DNA of 64,000 bases, taken from the NCBI RefSeq assembly GCF_021088345.1, contig NZ_CP088156.1:372001-436000 (forward strand). Direction: 5' to 3'. Made by a program: the position numbers and the translations under genes. Under the pieces are notes generated by a model, which had not been told where the DNA came from, ran no database searches, and saw nothing but the letters and a program-made list of their open reading frames with translations. This DNA is from Bradyrhizobium ontarionense. Lineage in GTDB: Bacteria; Pseudomonadota; Alphaproteobacteria; Rhizobiales; Xanthobacteraceae. Positions 54,655 through 62,938 of the stretch are shown here, in pieces (the stretch's first letter is position 1; each line of letters starts with the position of its first letter).

Positions 54655-55305
54655 CTAAGCCGCAGCGATCTTCGGCTTGCGGGCAGGGTCGTTCTCGATC
54701 GAATCCAGGATAGCCTTCAATCCTTTCTCAAAAATACCGTTCAGTTCGTCGAGCGCCAGATGCGGCACGACCTGCCGCGCCAAGGGATAATCGGCGAGAA
54801 AATCCGGATCAGGGAGTTGGAAATCGCTGCGTCGGGTCGCTTCCCGGGTCGCCATCTCCGCCATGCCGGCCCCGTTCATGAAATAGCCGAGGAGGCGGAA
54901 GGCGGCGGCAATGCCGTCCGGCGGCAGGCCCGCGGCACCGAAGATCGAGAACACTTGTTCCAGGATCGGCAGGGTTTCCCGCGAATTGAAGCGCCGCCCC
55001 GCGAGCAGCGGATAGGCCCGCGGATGGGTTCGCGCAATCGCGATATAGCTCCTGGCGATCGTCTCCAGGTCGCCGCGCCAGTTCTCGCTCGGCTCGGGAA
55101 TGACGATCATCGCGGCAAGCCGAGCCGTCACATCGTCAAGCAGCGCATCCTTGCTCGGCACGTAGTGATAGAGCGACATGGCCTGCACGCCGAGGCTCTT
55201 GCCGAGCGCGCGGGTCGAGAGACGGTCCAGCCCGTCCTGTTCGATCAGGTCCAGCGCCTTGTCGATTATGGCGTCGCGGGTCAGGTTCAAGCGCTTGGCG
55301 GTCAC
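54655..55305 (-). CDS. TetR/AcrR family regulator with TetR-type C-terminal domain
   Basis: The 216-residue regulator has an N-terminal HTH (about 10-55; LSTRALGKSLGVQAMSLYHYVPSKDALLD) and a C-terminal domain with FFxxG-like LLGYFMNGAGMAEMAT, resembling the TetR_C_1 group that binds tetracycline-like or other planar ligands. It is divergent from a GNAT gene, and two tandem palindromes (TTACNNNGTAA) lie between them, so autoregulation and control of the GNAT-methyltransferase-hydrolase set is likely. The stop lies nine bases from the MITE-like element. Confidence 0.9.
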   Translation of the reverse strand: MTAKRLNLTRDAIIDKALDLIEQDGLDRLSTRALGKSLGVQAMSLYHYVPSKDALLDDVTARLAAMIVIPEPSENWRGDLETIARSYIAIARTHPRAYPLLAGRRFNSRETLPILEQVFSIFGAAGLPPDGIAAAFRLLGYFMNGAGMAEMATREATRRSDFQLPDPDFLADYPLARQVVPHLALDELNGIFEKGLKAILDSIENDPARKPKIAAA

Positions 55306-55319
55306 TGCAACGCTTCCCC

Positions 55320-55332
55320 TTTACAGCGTAAA
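55320..55332. promoter_or_regulatory. TetR operator candidate 1 (TTTACAGCGTAAA)
   Basis: A 13-bp palindrome with arms TTTAC and GTAAA around AGC, located 15 bases upstream of the TetR start. Its centre is 25 bases from that of the second palindrome. Confidence 0.7.
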
Positions 55333-55344
55333 CTTTTGCTGTAC

Positions 55345-55357
55345 CTTACACTGTAAG
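55345..55357. promoter_or_regulatory. TetR operator candidate 2 (CTTACACTGTAAG)
   Basis: A 13-bp palindrome with arms CTTAC and GTAAG around ACT, ending 19 bases before the GNAT ATG. It shares the TTACANNGTAA core with the first palindrome. Occupancy of both sites would cover both start regions. Confidence 0.7.
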
Positions 55358-55376
55358 AATTTTTGGGGATAGATCA

Positions 55377-56198
55377 ATGGTTGCGATTACGGGCGAACAG
55401 CGGGCAGCCGAAGCCATCGAGGTGAAGGCATGGCAGGACTTGTTGGATGTCATGCCGGCTCAGCTCAAGACCGAGATCGGTGGTGATGGCCGGATCGTCG
55501 GCGGCGCGCTTGTGATCAGCGCCAGGAACGTGCCGCTTGTCACTTTCAACCGCGTGATCGGGCTGGGCCTCGAACGGCCGGTCGAGCGCCACGATCTCAG
55601 AGAGATCGCGCGGCAGATGCGGTCTGCCTCGGCTCCGGTGGCGCAATTGCAGATCGCGCCGTTCGCGCTGTCGTCCGGGTTGGAGGCAGATCTCGCCGAC
55701 GAAGGGTTTGGCCGCGCGCCGACCGTCTGGGCGAAGATGGGCCGCCGTACCGCCCGCCCGCCGGTCTTCGACACCGAATTCACCATCGACTTGGCCGGGC
55801 CAGCGGATGCGGAGCTCTATGCCGATACGGTGCTCGCCGGCTTCGGGATGCCGCGCTCCTTCTCGCCCTGGCTCGCCGCCTTGCCGGGACGGGCGGGCTG
55901 GCGCTGCTATCTCGCGCGCGCGGCGGGCGAGACGCTTGCCGCCGCCGCGCTCTACCTCGACGGCGACAGCGCCTGGCTCGGCATGGCCGCGACACTGCCC
56001 ACGAGCCGCAAACGCGGGGCGCAGAGCGCGCTCATCGCCCGGCGCATCGCCGATGCGGCAGCACTTGGCAAATCCTGGGCGTTCACCGAGACCGGCATCC
56101 TCGACGGCCCGAACCCATCACTCGCCAATATGGAGCGCGCCGGCTTCGAATGCCTGCATGAGCGGACGAACTGGGTGCTGAAAGGCTGGAGCCGCTGA
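55377..56198 (+). CDS. GNAT family N-acetyltransferase
   Basis: The 273-residue protein has an N-terminal domain (about 1-120) of less clear type and a C-terminal acetyltransferase domain (about 130-270) where LAAAALYLDGDSAWLGMAATLPTSRKRGAQSALIARR carries the acetyl-CoA binding motif A pattern (RKRGAQSAL). The end, ANMERAGFECLHERTNWVLK, is typical of GNAT proteins. The substrate is unknown. Being under a divergent TetR, it may modify a toxic amine or antibiotic. The start is taken from the ATG just after the operator pair. Confidence 0.85.
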   Translation: MVAITGEQRAAEAIEVKAWQDLLDVMPAQLKTEIGGDGRIVGGALVISARNVPLVTFNRVIGLGLERPVERHDLREIARQMRSASAPVAQLQIAPFALSSGLEADLADEGFGRAPTVWAKMGRRTARPPVFDTEFTIDLAGPADAELYADTVLAGFGMPRSFSPWLAALPGRAGWRCYLARAAGETLAAAALYLDGDSAWLGMAATLPTSRKRGAQSALIARRIADAAALGKSWAFTETGILDGPNPSLANMERAGFECLHERTNWVLKGWSR

Positions 56199-56357
56199 CA
56201 AACGCGCTCTCAGGTGACAATGCACTGATCGTCCACCGGCCACGGTCGGCGGCTCCCGACTTCAAAACGCCCCTTGAAGTATCCGGCCGTTGGCCCTCCG
56301 ATATGACGAGCAAGCCGCAACGTAGGATCGCGCAGGAATAGGGGGCGGGCAGCGGGC

Positions 56358-57083
56358 ATGGCCGACATCTATGACCCTGACTTCGTGAAGGGTGTATTCG
56401 ATCGCTGCTCGGATCGGTACATCACCTTCAGCCTGATCTGCTCGTTCGGCTTTACCGAGCGCTGGCGCCGGCAATGCGTGGCGGCGATGCCCGCCCTCGG
56501 GACGGGCGCCCGCGGCTACGATCTGATGGCCGGCACCGGCGAGGTCTGGCCGCATCTGTTGAAGCGCTTCGCTGATATCGCCGCGATCACGGCTGTCGAT
56601 ATCTCCTCCGGCATGCACCGTCGCGCGCTGGCGCGGCTGCACACCCACCGTGCGCACCGCATCGACTTCATCGAGGATGACGTGCTGGCCAGCGACCTGC
56701 CGGCGGAGAGCGCGGACTTCGTCATCTCGACCTTCGGGTTGAAGACATTCAATCCCGAGCAGCATGCGCGTCTCGCCGCGCTCATCGCCCGCGTGCTGAA
56801 GCCCGGCGGCGTCTTCTCGATGATCGAGGCGTCGGACCCGAAAGGCTGGTGGCTTCGGCCACTGTACCGGCTTCATCTCAAGGTGGTCCTGCCGCTCATC
56901 GAGCGCATCTTTCTGCGCGGCGCCCAGGACTTCGCGATGATCGGCACGTACAGCACCAATTTTGGCAGCGCCGCAGGGATCGCAGCCATGCTGCGCGAGC
57001 AGGGGCTCGAGGTGAAATATGTGAAATACTTCTTCGGCTGCGCCACCGGCGTCGCGGGCCGCAAGATCGGATCGGCTCCGTAA
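56358..57083 (+). CDS. class I SAM-dependent methyltransferase (UbiE/COQ5-like)
   Basis: The 241-residue protein has an N-terminal MADIYDPDFVKGVFDRCSDRY and a Rossmann methyltransferase core: motif I YDLMAGTGEVWPHLL (about 54-68), AVDISSGMHRRALARL (motif II), IDFIEDDVLASDLP, FVISTFGLKTFNPEQ (motif IV) and LKPGGVFSMIEASDP. The layout is that of UbiE-type C-methyltransferases of quinone biosynthesis, but the genome's true ubiE need not be this copy, and the neighbours suggest a secondary role. The gene follows the GNAT gene by 159 bases on the same strand. Confidence 0.85.
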   Translation: MADIYDPDFVKGVFDRCSDRYITFSLICSFGFTERWRRQCVAAMPALGTGARGYDLMAGTGEVWPHLLKRFADIAAITAVDISSGMHRRALARLHTHRAHRIDFIEDDVLASDLPAESADFVISTFGLKTFNPEQHARLAALIARVLKPGGVFSMIEASDPKGWWLRPLYRLHLKVVLPLIERIFLRGAQDFAMIGTYSTNFGSAAGIAAMLREQGLEVKYVKYFFGCATGVAGRKIGSAP

Positions 57084-57155
57084 ACCCTCGATGGATGCGA
57101 AGGCGCGCGGTGAACCGATATCTCATTCAGTGCATTGTCACCGGAGTGCTTGATC

Positions 57156-58286
57156 ATGACAGCCTTACTTCAACCGCTCAGTTGGGCGCCCGGATTGACG
57201 CTGGACCGGCATACTCATCTTCTCGGGATGGGCGTTGCCGCCGCCCTGCCGGGCGCAGCATGGGCGACGCCGTCGTCCTCCACGCTGGCCTCGCGCTCTT
57301 TCAGCACGCCTCGTCAAACAACGCACTACGTCGAGAGCGGGCCTGCCGGCGGGCCGTTGATGATCTTCCTCCACGGTTGGCCGACCATCAGTCTGATGTG
57401 GCGCGCCCAGATGGACGCGTTCGCCGCCGACGGCTGGCATTGTGTCGCTCCCGATCTGCGCGGCTTCGGCGGCTCTTCCGCGCCTGCCGCCAACGACGCC
57501 TACACGATCAGGGACATCGTGGCAGATATGACGGAGCTCCATGATCATCTCAGCGGCAAACCTGCGATCTGGGTCGGCCACGACTGGGGCGTGGTCGTGG
57601 TCGGTCAGCTCGCTGCGCATGCGCCGGAGCGCAGCCGCGGCGTCGTGCTGACCTCGCTGGCGTATCAACCCGATGGACATGCCCTGCGGACGCTCGTCCC
57701 GCTGGTCGACCGTACGATTTATCCCACTGATCAATATCCGGATGGTCAATGGGACTATTACCGCTATTACACGACGCACTTCGAGGAGGCTGTCGCCGAC
57801 CTCGATGCAGACAAGGCAGCATCGCTGGCGTCGATCTTTCAACCCGGTGATCCCGCAGGTATCGGCAAGGTTTCGCCAAATGCCTTGGTCACGCGCAAGG
57901 GCGGGCGCTTCGGCGCCGCGCACCGCGCTCCACCTACTCAACCCAACCCGGCTCTCTGGCCACCGGCGGACTTTGGCGTGCTGGTGCAGACATTCGAGGC
58001 TCACGGCTTCCGTCCCTCGTGCGCGTGGTACATGAATGACGATGCGGACATTGCCTACGCTCGCGAGGCGCCTGATGGCGGCCGGCTTTCGCAACCCGTG
58101 CTGTTCGTCAACGGCGACTACGATCAAATCTGCACCATCACCGGAAATCACCAAGGCGACCCGATGCGCGCGGCCTGTGCCGACCTCACCACGACGAGCA
58201 TGCCCTCCGGCCATTGGCTGCCGCTAGAACGCAAGAGCGATCTCACTCAGGCCATCCGTACCTGGCTAAAGACCAAAAACCTTTGA
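57156..58286 (+). CDS. alpha/beta hydrolase, epoxide hydrolase family
   Basis: The 376-residue protein has a hydrophobic N-terminal segment (about 23-42, HLLGMGVAAALPGAAWA) that may be a signal peptide, then the epoxide hydrolase core: oxyanion HGWP (about 73-76), nucleophile Asp in VGHDWGVVVVG, cap tyrosines in the WDYYRYY region, and catalytic His in SGHWLPLE near the C-terminus. It should hydrolyse an epoxide to a diol or act as a related hydrolase. ATG 57156 has CGGAG upstream and was preferred over TTG 57135. It is the last gene before the second MITE-like element. Confidence 0.87.
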   Translation: MTALLQPLSWAPGLTLDRHTHLLGMGVAAALPGAAWATPSSSTLASRSFSTPRQTTHYVESGPAGGPLMIFLHGWPTISLMWRAQMDAFAADGWHCVAPDLRGFGGSSAPAANDAYTIRDIVADMTELHDHLSGKPAIWVGHDWGVVVVGQLAAHAPERSRGVVLTSLAYQPDGHALRTLVPLVDRTIYPTDQYPDGQWDYYRYYTTHFEEAVADLDADKAASLASIFQPGDPAGIGKVSPNALVTRKGGRFGAAHRAPPTQPNPALWPPADFGVLVQTFEAHGFRPSCAWYMNDDADIAYAREAPDGGRLSQPVLFVNGDYDQICTITGNHQGDPMRAACADLTTTSMPSGHWLPLERKSDLTQAIRTWLKTKNL

Positions 58287-58313
58287 TGGCGGCAGCAGGA
58301 AGGTGACAAGCGC

Positions 58314-58380
58314 GGGGACAGTGCAATAGATGGCGGCTGTTGATCCGAATGAGCAGGATACGATTGAGTGCAGCGTCACC
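58314..58380. repeat. 67-bp MITE-like element, copy 2
   Basis: Same length and order as 54579-54645, beginning GGGGACAGTGCA and ending TGCAGCGTCACC. It also contains an ACGATTGAGTG stretch (58360-58370) identical to the end of guaA at 48196-48206. The segment between the two copies carries four genes. Confidence 0.65.
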
Positions 58381-58409
58381 GTAATACCTTCGATCACGCG
58401 TGGCGCGCA

Positions 58410-58997
58410 TCAACCCGCGGTCCTGGCGGCCGCTAACGGCAAGAATATCGTATCTACGATTTCGACAATCAGCTCTTTTGAAACAGGCATGCGCGTCATG
58501 ATCAGTTCGTGGCGGAGAAGATCGAGTGGCAGCGACGATATGCGGGATGTCAATCTGCCCTGATCCAGTTCCCCTCGCGCGACGCCGCGCCGTAGCACCT
58601 GTTCGAATTTGTTCTCGCCAACCAAACGCGCCCGAAGATCGGCGATGCTCGAATTGGTCTCCGCAAAATAGTCGTTCATGGTCAGAACGACCTTCATCAC
58701 GGTGCTGGCGCCTCGTTCCGAGAGCTTTTGCAGAATGAGGATCAATTCGTCCCGCACGTTTCCGAGGTCGGGCATCTCGACGGGATGAGTCCTATTGTAA
58801 TGCGCTAGCGCAGCGACGGCCAGATCGGCGCGGCCCGGCCAACGGCGCGCCAAAACCGGCCGACTCGTTCTCGCCCGCTTCGCTACCGCTTCCACCGTGA
58901 AGCTGGAATATCCAGCTTCCAGCAGTTCGGCCCAAGCGGCGTCAAGGATTGCTGTCTCGAGAGCGTCCCCGCGTCGCCGACCTTTATTCGCTTCCAC
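58410..58997 (-). CDS. TetR/AcrR family transcriptional regulator
   Basis: The 195-residue regulator has a TetR N-terminal HTH (about 12-58; YSSFTVEAVAKRARTSRPVLARRWPGRADL) and a helical ligand-binding C-terminus with a charged segment LRARLVGENKFEQVLRRG, matching the TetR_C_16-like style. It is divergent from the 2-hydroxyacid dehydrogenase gene, and a 16-bp palindrome lies in the gap, so it probably represses that gene and the monooxygenase behind it. Confidence 0.88.
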   Translation of the reverse strand: MEANKGRRRGDALETAILDAAWAELLEAGYSSFTVEAVAKRARTSRPVLARRWPGRADLAVAALAHYNRTHPVEMPDLGNVRDELILILQKLSERGASTVMKVVLTMNDYFAETNSSIADLRARLVGENKFEQVLRRGVARGELDQGRLTSRISSLPLDLLRHELIMTRMPVSKELIVEIVDTIFLPLAAARTAG

Positions 58998-59035
58998 GCC
59001 GCCCTCTTTAAGATGCGCGAGTGATTCTAATTGAC

Positions 59036-59051
59036 GCTCCTGCGTCGGAGC
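59036..59051. promoter_or_regulatory. TetR operator candidate inside a promoter (GCTCC-N6-GGAGC)
   Basis: Perfect 5-bp arms GCTCC (59036-59040) and GGAGC (59047-59051) overlap the end of a TTGACG -35-like box (59031-59036) and stop right before a TATAAG sequence (59052-59057). The box spacing is short (15 bases), or 17 if the -10 is TAAGAA. A repressor bound here would block RNA polymerase. Confidence 0.5.
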
Positions 59052-59133
59052 TATAAGAACGATCTATGCATCTTATTTGGTTTGCGCGCAACCTGCCAGT
59101 CCAAGCCGGTCCGTTGATTGACCAGGAGGCCGA

Positions 59134-60159
59134 ATGACGAAGGTGGCGATACTCGACGACTACGCCGGCGTCGCCCTCGACCTCGCCGACTGGTCGTCGG
59201 TGCGGGCCAAGGCGGACGTAACGGTTTTCGACCGTCACCTCTCCGAAGATGACGCCGCGGAGGTGCTGCAACCGTTCGACGTGATTTGTACCCTCCGGGA
59301 ACGGACGGCCTTTCCGCGCACGCTTATCGAGCGGCTGCCGAACCTGAAGTTCATGACAATCGTCGGCATGAGCCTGGCGAACCTGGACATGGCTACCGCA
59401 ACCGAACGGGGCATCCTGGTGGCCCATCCGGACTTCGCCAACCCCGCATTCGCAGCCGCCGGCGCCGCCGTCCCGGAACTGGTGTGGGGATTGACGATGG
59501 CGACCGTGCGCAACCTGGCCGAAGAACATCGGCGCATCCGCGAAGGCGGGTGGCAGGCCTCGGTAGGCACGACCCTCCACGGCAAGACGCTCGGCCTTCT
59601 CGGTCTCGGCAGGAGCGGCAAAATCATAAATGGATACGCAAAGTTTTTTGGGATGGAGGTCGTCGCCTGGAGCCAAAATCTGACCGCTGAGGCCGCGGCG
59701 GCGGTCGGCGCGCGCTGGGTCGAGAAGGAGGCTCTCTTTAGAGAAGCCGACGTGATCTCCATCCACTTGGTGCTGTCGGAACGCACACACGGCCTCGTCG
59801 GGAGACCAGAGTTGGCCCTGATGAAGCCAAGCTCCTATTTGATCAACACTTCCAGAGGCCCGATCGTCGATGAGGCGGCCCTCATCGCCGCGCTCAAAGC
59901 AGGACAGATCGCCGGAGCAGGGCTGGACGTCTATGACGTCGAACCTCTGCCGTCCGATCATCCGCTGCGATCGCTGCCGAACGTCACGCTTTCTCCTCAC
60001 CTCGGCTACGTCACCCGCGAACTTCTCGCCGCCGTCTATTCGGACGCTGTTGAAGCCGTGGCGGCGTGGCTCGACGGAAAGCCCATTCGGATCGCGAACC
60101 GCGAAGCGCTCGTGGAACGATCGGCCGCAGAACAAGACGGGATTGCAAGACATGTGTGA
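59134..60159 (+). CDS. D-2-hydroxyacid dehydrogenase family protein
   Basis: The 341-residue NAD-dependent dehydrogenase resembles 3-phosphoglycerate and related 2-hydroxyacid dehydrogenases. It has an N-terminal flavodoxin-like domain (VAILDDYAGVALDLADWS), the cofactor motif TLGLLGLGRSGKIING (about 153-168), the catalytic Arg in NTSRGPIVDEAAL, the Glu in AGAGLDVYDVEPLP and the His in LSPHLGYVT. The oxidised or reduced 2-keto/2-hydroxy acid is unknown. A GGAGG stands before the ATG. The stop overlaps the next gene by eight bases. Confidence 0.92.
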   Translation: MTKVAILDDYAGVALDLADWSSVRAKADVTVFDRHLSEDDAAEVLQPFDVICTLRERTAFPRTLIERLPNLKFMTIVGMSLANLDMATATERGILVAHPDFANPAFAAAGAAVPELVWGLTMATVRNLAEEHRRIREGGWQASVGTTLHGKTLGLLGLGRSGKIINGYAKFFGMEVVAWSQNLTAEAAAAVGARWVEKEALFREADVISIHLVLSERTHGLVGRPELALMKPSSYLINTSRGPIVDEAALIAALKAGQIAGAGLDVYDVEPLPSDHPLRSLPNVTLSPHLGYVTRELLAAVYSDAVEAVAAWLDGKPIRIANREALVERSAAEQDGIARHV

Positions 60160-61360
60160 GAGAGCGGTCAAGACCGTCCTAATATCAGGCGCCAGCATTG
60201 CGGGGCCTGCACTGGCGTTCTGGCTCGCCCGCTATGGCATCGATGTAACGGTCGTTGAAAAGGCCTCGTCGTTGCGCGGCGGCGGCTATCCGGTCGATGT
60301 CCGGGGCACGGCGATCGAGGCGGTGGAGCGTATGGGCTTGTATGCGCAGATGCGCGCGGCGCACGTCGACACGCAGAGCATCGGCTTCGTCGAAGCCAAC
60401 GGCGCAGTGGTCGCGAAGATCGATCCGGAAGCGATCACCGGCGGCGTCAGGGGCAAGGATATCGAGATCCGCCGGGGCGAAATCGCCACGACCTTATATA
60501 CCGCGACGAAGGACACGACGAACTACAAGTTCAACGACTCCATTGACGCTCTGCAGGAGCATGCCGACGGCGTAAACGTGACATTTGTCAGCGGAGAAAC
60601 CGGGACCTACGATATCGTCATTGGCGCTGACGGCCTGCATTCGAACACCCGAGCGCTGGTCTTCGGTCACGAGTCGCAATTCGAGCGGTACATTGGGTAC
60701 TGCTTCGCCGGGTTCACGATCCCGAACACCTTCGGCCTCGATCGCGGCGCGCTGGCCTATGCGCTTCCAGGAAAAAATGCGGTCATCTATGCGACCAACG
60801 ATGGCGGTCCGGCATTCGCATTCCTCGTCTTCAAGTATCCGACCTCGCCGTTTCGGAAGAGCCTCACCGACGCGGATAAGCGCGATCTGACCGCCCGCAT
60901 GTTCGAAGGGGTCAATGGGTGGATCGTGCCGCAAATGGTGGGGGCGATGCGAACAGCCAAGGACCTGTTCTTTGACTCGGTCAGCCAGATCTACATGCCG
61001 GTCTGGTCGAAGGGGCGCGTCGTGCTCGCCGGGGACGCTGCGCACGCCACCTCTTTCATGTCGGGCCAAGGATCGAGCATGGCGCTTGTCGGCGCCTATG
61101 TCCTGGCCGGCGAGATCGCGACCAAAGCCGACTACAGCTCTGCTTTCGAGTCCTATGAGAAACTGGTGCGGCCCTTCGTCGAGATGAACCAGGCCCTGGT
61201 CGATAAAGGCAAGCGCACCATGATTCCGGACACCCAGGAGGAGATCGACGCCCGCAATGAGATGTTTCGGAAGATGGCGGCCGAGGCGGGAGGCAAGGTT
61301 CTTGAGAAGGATAGCTCCCGTCTGATTCACAGCGCGCTGACCTTGGCCGACTATGGCTGA
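60152..61360 (+). CDS. FAD-dependent aromatic-type monooxygenase
   Basis: The 402-residue flavoprotein belongs to the PHBH-like class A monooxygenases. It has the N-terminal VLISGASIAGPALAFWLARYGIDVTVVEKA (GxGxxG in ISGASIAGPA, about 9-18), the DIVIGADGLHSNTRAL motif (about 153-168) and the second FAD motif RVVLAGDAAHATSFMSGQGSSMALVGAYVL. It should hydroxylate an aromatic or polycyclic compound using NAD(P)H and oxygen. TetX-like inactivating enzymes share this fold. It starts inside the end of the dehydrogenase gene and is probably controlled by the same TetR. Confidence 0.9.
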   Translation: MCERAVKTVLISGASIAGPALAFWLARYGIDVTVVEKASSLRGGGYPVDVRGTAIEAVERMGLYAQMRAAHVDTQSIGFVEANGAVVAKIDPEAITGGVRGKDIEIRRGEIATTLYTATKDTTNYKFNDSIDALQEHADGVNVTFVSGETGTYDIVIGADGLHSNTRALVFGHESQFERYIGYCFAGFTIPNTFGLDRGALAYALPGKNAVIYATNDGGPAFAFLVFKYPTSPFRKSLTDADKRDLTARMFEGVNGWIVPQMVGAMRTAKDLFFDSVSQIYMPVWSKGRVVLAGDAAHATSFMSGQGSSMALVGAYVLAGEIATKADYSSAFESYEKLVRPFVEMNQALVDKGKRTMIPDTQEEIDARNEMFRKMAAEAGGKVLEKDSSRLIHSALTLADYG

Positions 61361-61477
61361 TCGCAGCCCTGCCGCGCCCAGAGCCAACGCCCCACGCGCG
61401 CGCTGACCAAAAATCGCAATCCGCCTAGCGGCGTCGTCGAGCGGCGACGTACGCCTCGGGGGCGGAATGGGAGTTAC

Positions 61478-61495
61478 GGTGGCAGTGCACTAAAC
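61478..61495. repeat. single end of the MITE-like element
   Basis: GGTGGCAGTGCACTAAAC matches the reversed right end of copy 1 (54579-54645) at 15 of 18 positions. No opposite end was seen nearby, so it is a solo terminus or remnant. Confidence 0.5.
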
Positions 61496-61517
61496 TCTTT
61501 GGCTCCCTGTCCGGTTC

Positions 61518-61823
61518 TCAGCTACGTGGATTCATGGCAGTGGCGTAGGTCATCTCCGCTTCCTTAGCGAGAATATCAGAGGCGCGGGCGAGCAGAGAGG
61601 CCGTATAGGGCTGCGCGAAGTGGAATTCGAGCGCGGCATGGGACACCCAGGTCTCATAGACGATCCAAATGTTGGGATCGTTGTTGTCACGATGGACGAT
61701 GTAACCAAGACAACCCTCTTCCCGGGTCGTTGGCGCGATCATCGCGCGGAGGCTCTCGCCGAGAGTTTCGCTATGCTCGGGCTTGGCCGTCAGCCGGGCG
61801 ATGAGGGTGAGCTGGGTGGTCAT
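61518..61823 (-). CDS. ABM-domain quinol monooxygenase-like protein
   Basis: The 101-residue protein is a single antibiotic-biosynthesis-monooxygenase (ABM, YgiN-like) domain: TLIARLTAKPEHSETLGESLRAM, then CLGYIVHRDNNDPNIWIVYETW and HFAQPYTASLLARAS. Such dimeric ferredoxin-like proteins are cofactor-free quinol oxygenases or stress proteins. It lies on the minus strand behind the SDR gene and an AraC regulator, and faces the FAD monooxygenase gene, so a role in quinone or aromatic metabolism is plausible. Confidence 0.85.
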   Translation of the reverse strand: MTTQLTLIARLTAKPEHSETLGESLRAMIAPTTREEGCLGYIVHRDNNDPNIWIVYETWVSHAALEFHFAQPYTASLLARASDILAKEAEMTYATAMNPRS

Positions 61824-61966
61824 GGTAGTCTCCTGGTGCGAACGATAAAGATCGACGTGATTGCCGGCTCTGCCGGAGCGCGGCCGGGCAGATACCGGTT
61901 TGGGGGAAGTCCGAGGATGATGCGGACTTGGCGCGGTCTAGACGTGCAAAGATGGCTTGGCTGGGC

Positions 61967-62794
61967 TCAGCGAACGGTGGCCATCACCAGCCGGTCGAAA
62001 GCGCGGTCGCCGAGCCATTTGCGAATGCCCATCATCAGCTTGGCATATCGACCTGCCGAATAGCGGGTCTTTGGCTTGCGGGCCGCGACAGCCTTTGACA
62101 CCACATCGGCAATGACCTGGGGCGAGGAGCCGCCGCCCTCGCGATAGCTGTTGGCAGTGGCCTTGGCGACTTTCGCCGCCAGTGGGCCATAAGCCGTCTT
62201 GCCGGAGAACTTCATCATCGGTCCTTCAACGACATTGCCGAAGTTGGTCTGGATGATGCCTGGTTCCACCACAACAACGTCGATACCGAATTGCTGCAGT
62301 TCCAGGCGAAGGCTGTCGGAGAGGCCCTCAAGCGCGTGTTTGGAGGCGTGGTACCAGGCGCCGAGGGGCGTATAGATCTTGCCGCCCATCGAAGTGATGT
62401 TGATGATCTTTCCGGCGCGCTTCTGCCGCATGTAGGGAACCAGCAGCTGAATCAGCGCGGCAGCCCCGAACACGTTGACTTCGAACTGGTAACGGGCATC
62501 GGCGAGCGGCACATCTTCGACGGAGCCATAGAGCCCGAAGCCGGCATTGTTGATCAAAAGATCGACCCCGCCGAAGCTCTCGGTGACCGCGGTGACTGCC
62601 GCGAGCCGGCTGGCCTCATCCGAGACGTCCAGTTCGATCGGGTAGGCGCCCTGATCCTTGAGCCCGTTCATCTGCTCCAGACGACGGGCGGCGACGATGA
62701 CCGTCATGCCGTCCTTGATCAGCCTTTCAGCTATGACCTTGCCCATGCCCGACGATGCGCCGGTGACCAGGGCGACTTGCTTTGCGTTTGCCAT
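61967..62794 (-). CDS. SDR family NAD(P)-dependent oxidoreductase
   Basis: The 275-residue short-chain dehydrogenase has the TGASSGMGKVIAERL cofactor motif (about 11-25), AARR after beta-2 (NADP preference), NNAGFGLYG (about 84-92), Ser in NITSMGGKI and Tyr-Lys in WYHASKHALEGLS. The style is that of classical ketone or quinone reductases such as DltE/YqjQ-like SDRs. ATG 62794 has GGAG ten bases before it. The longer frame upstream is rejected. It is the middle gene of the AraC-SDR-ABM minus-strand run. Confidence 0.9.
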   Translation of the reverse strand: MANAKQVALVTGASSGMGKVIAERLIKDGMTVIVAARRLEQMNGLKDQGAYPIELDVSDEASRLAAVTAVTESFGGVDLLINNAGFGLYGSVEDVPLADARYQFEVNVFGAAALIQLLVPYMRQKRAGKIINITSMGGKIYTPLGAWYHASKHALEGLSDSLRLELQQFGIDVVVVEPGIIQTNFGNVVEGPMMKFSGKTAYGPLAAKVAKATANSYREGGGSSPQVIADVVSKAVAARKPKTRYSAGRYAKLMMGIRKWLGDRAFDRLVMATVR

Positions 62795-62938
62795 TTTAAT
62801 CTCCAGAGTTTCGGGCGGATGCCCTTGCTGATGGAGATCAATCTGGCGGTTTTCTCCGACCCTTTCAAAATCGCATCGCGCCAATCATCTATCTAAAGAT
62901 GCCAATCCGTTATCCGCCTTACAGCGGCGTGGTGGGTG

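Noticed and set aside
54579..58380. Treating the paired 67-bp repeats as an IS with its own transposase
   Set aside because: None of the genes between them resembles a transposase. They have regulator, acetyltransferase, methyltransferase and hydrolase motifs.
58330..58563. Plus-strand frame of 77 codons starting in the second MITE-like element
   Set aside because: It begins in repeat DNA, and its second half is antisense to the TetR gene. The equivalent frame in copy 1 stops after a few codons.
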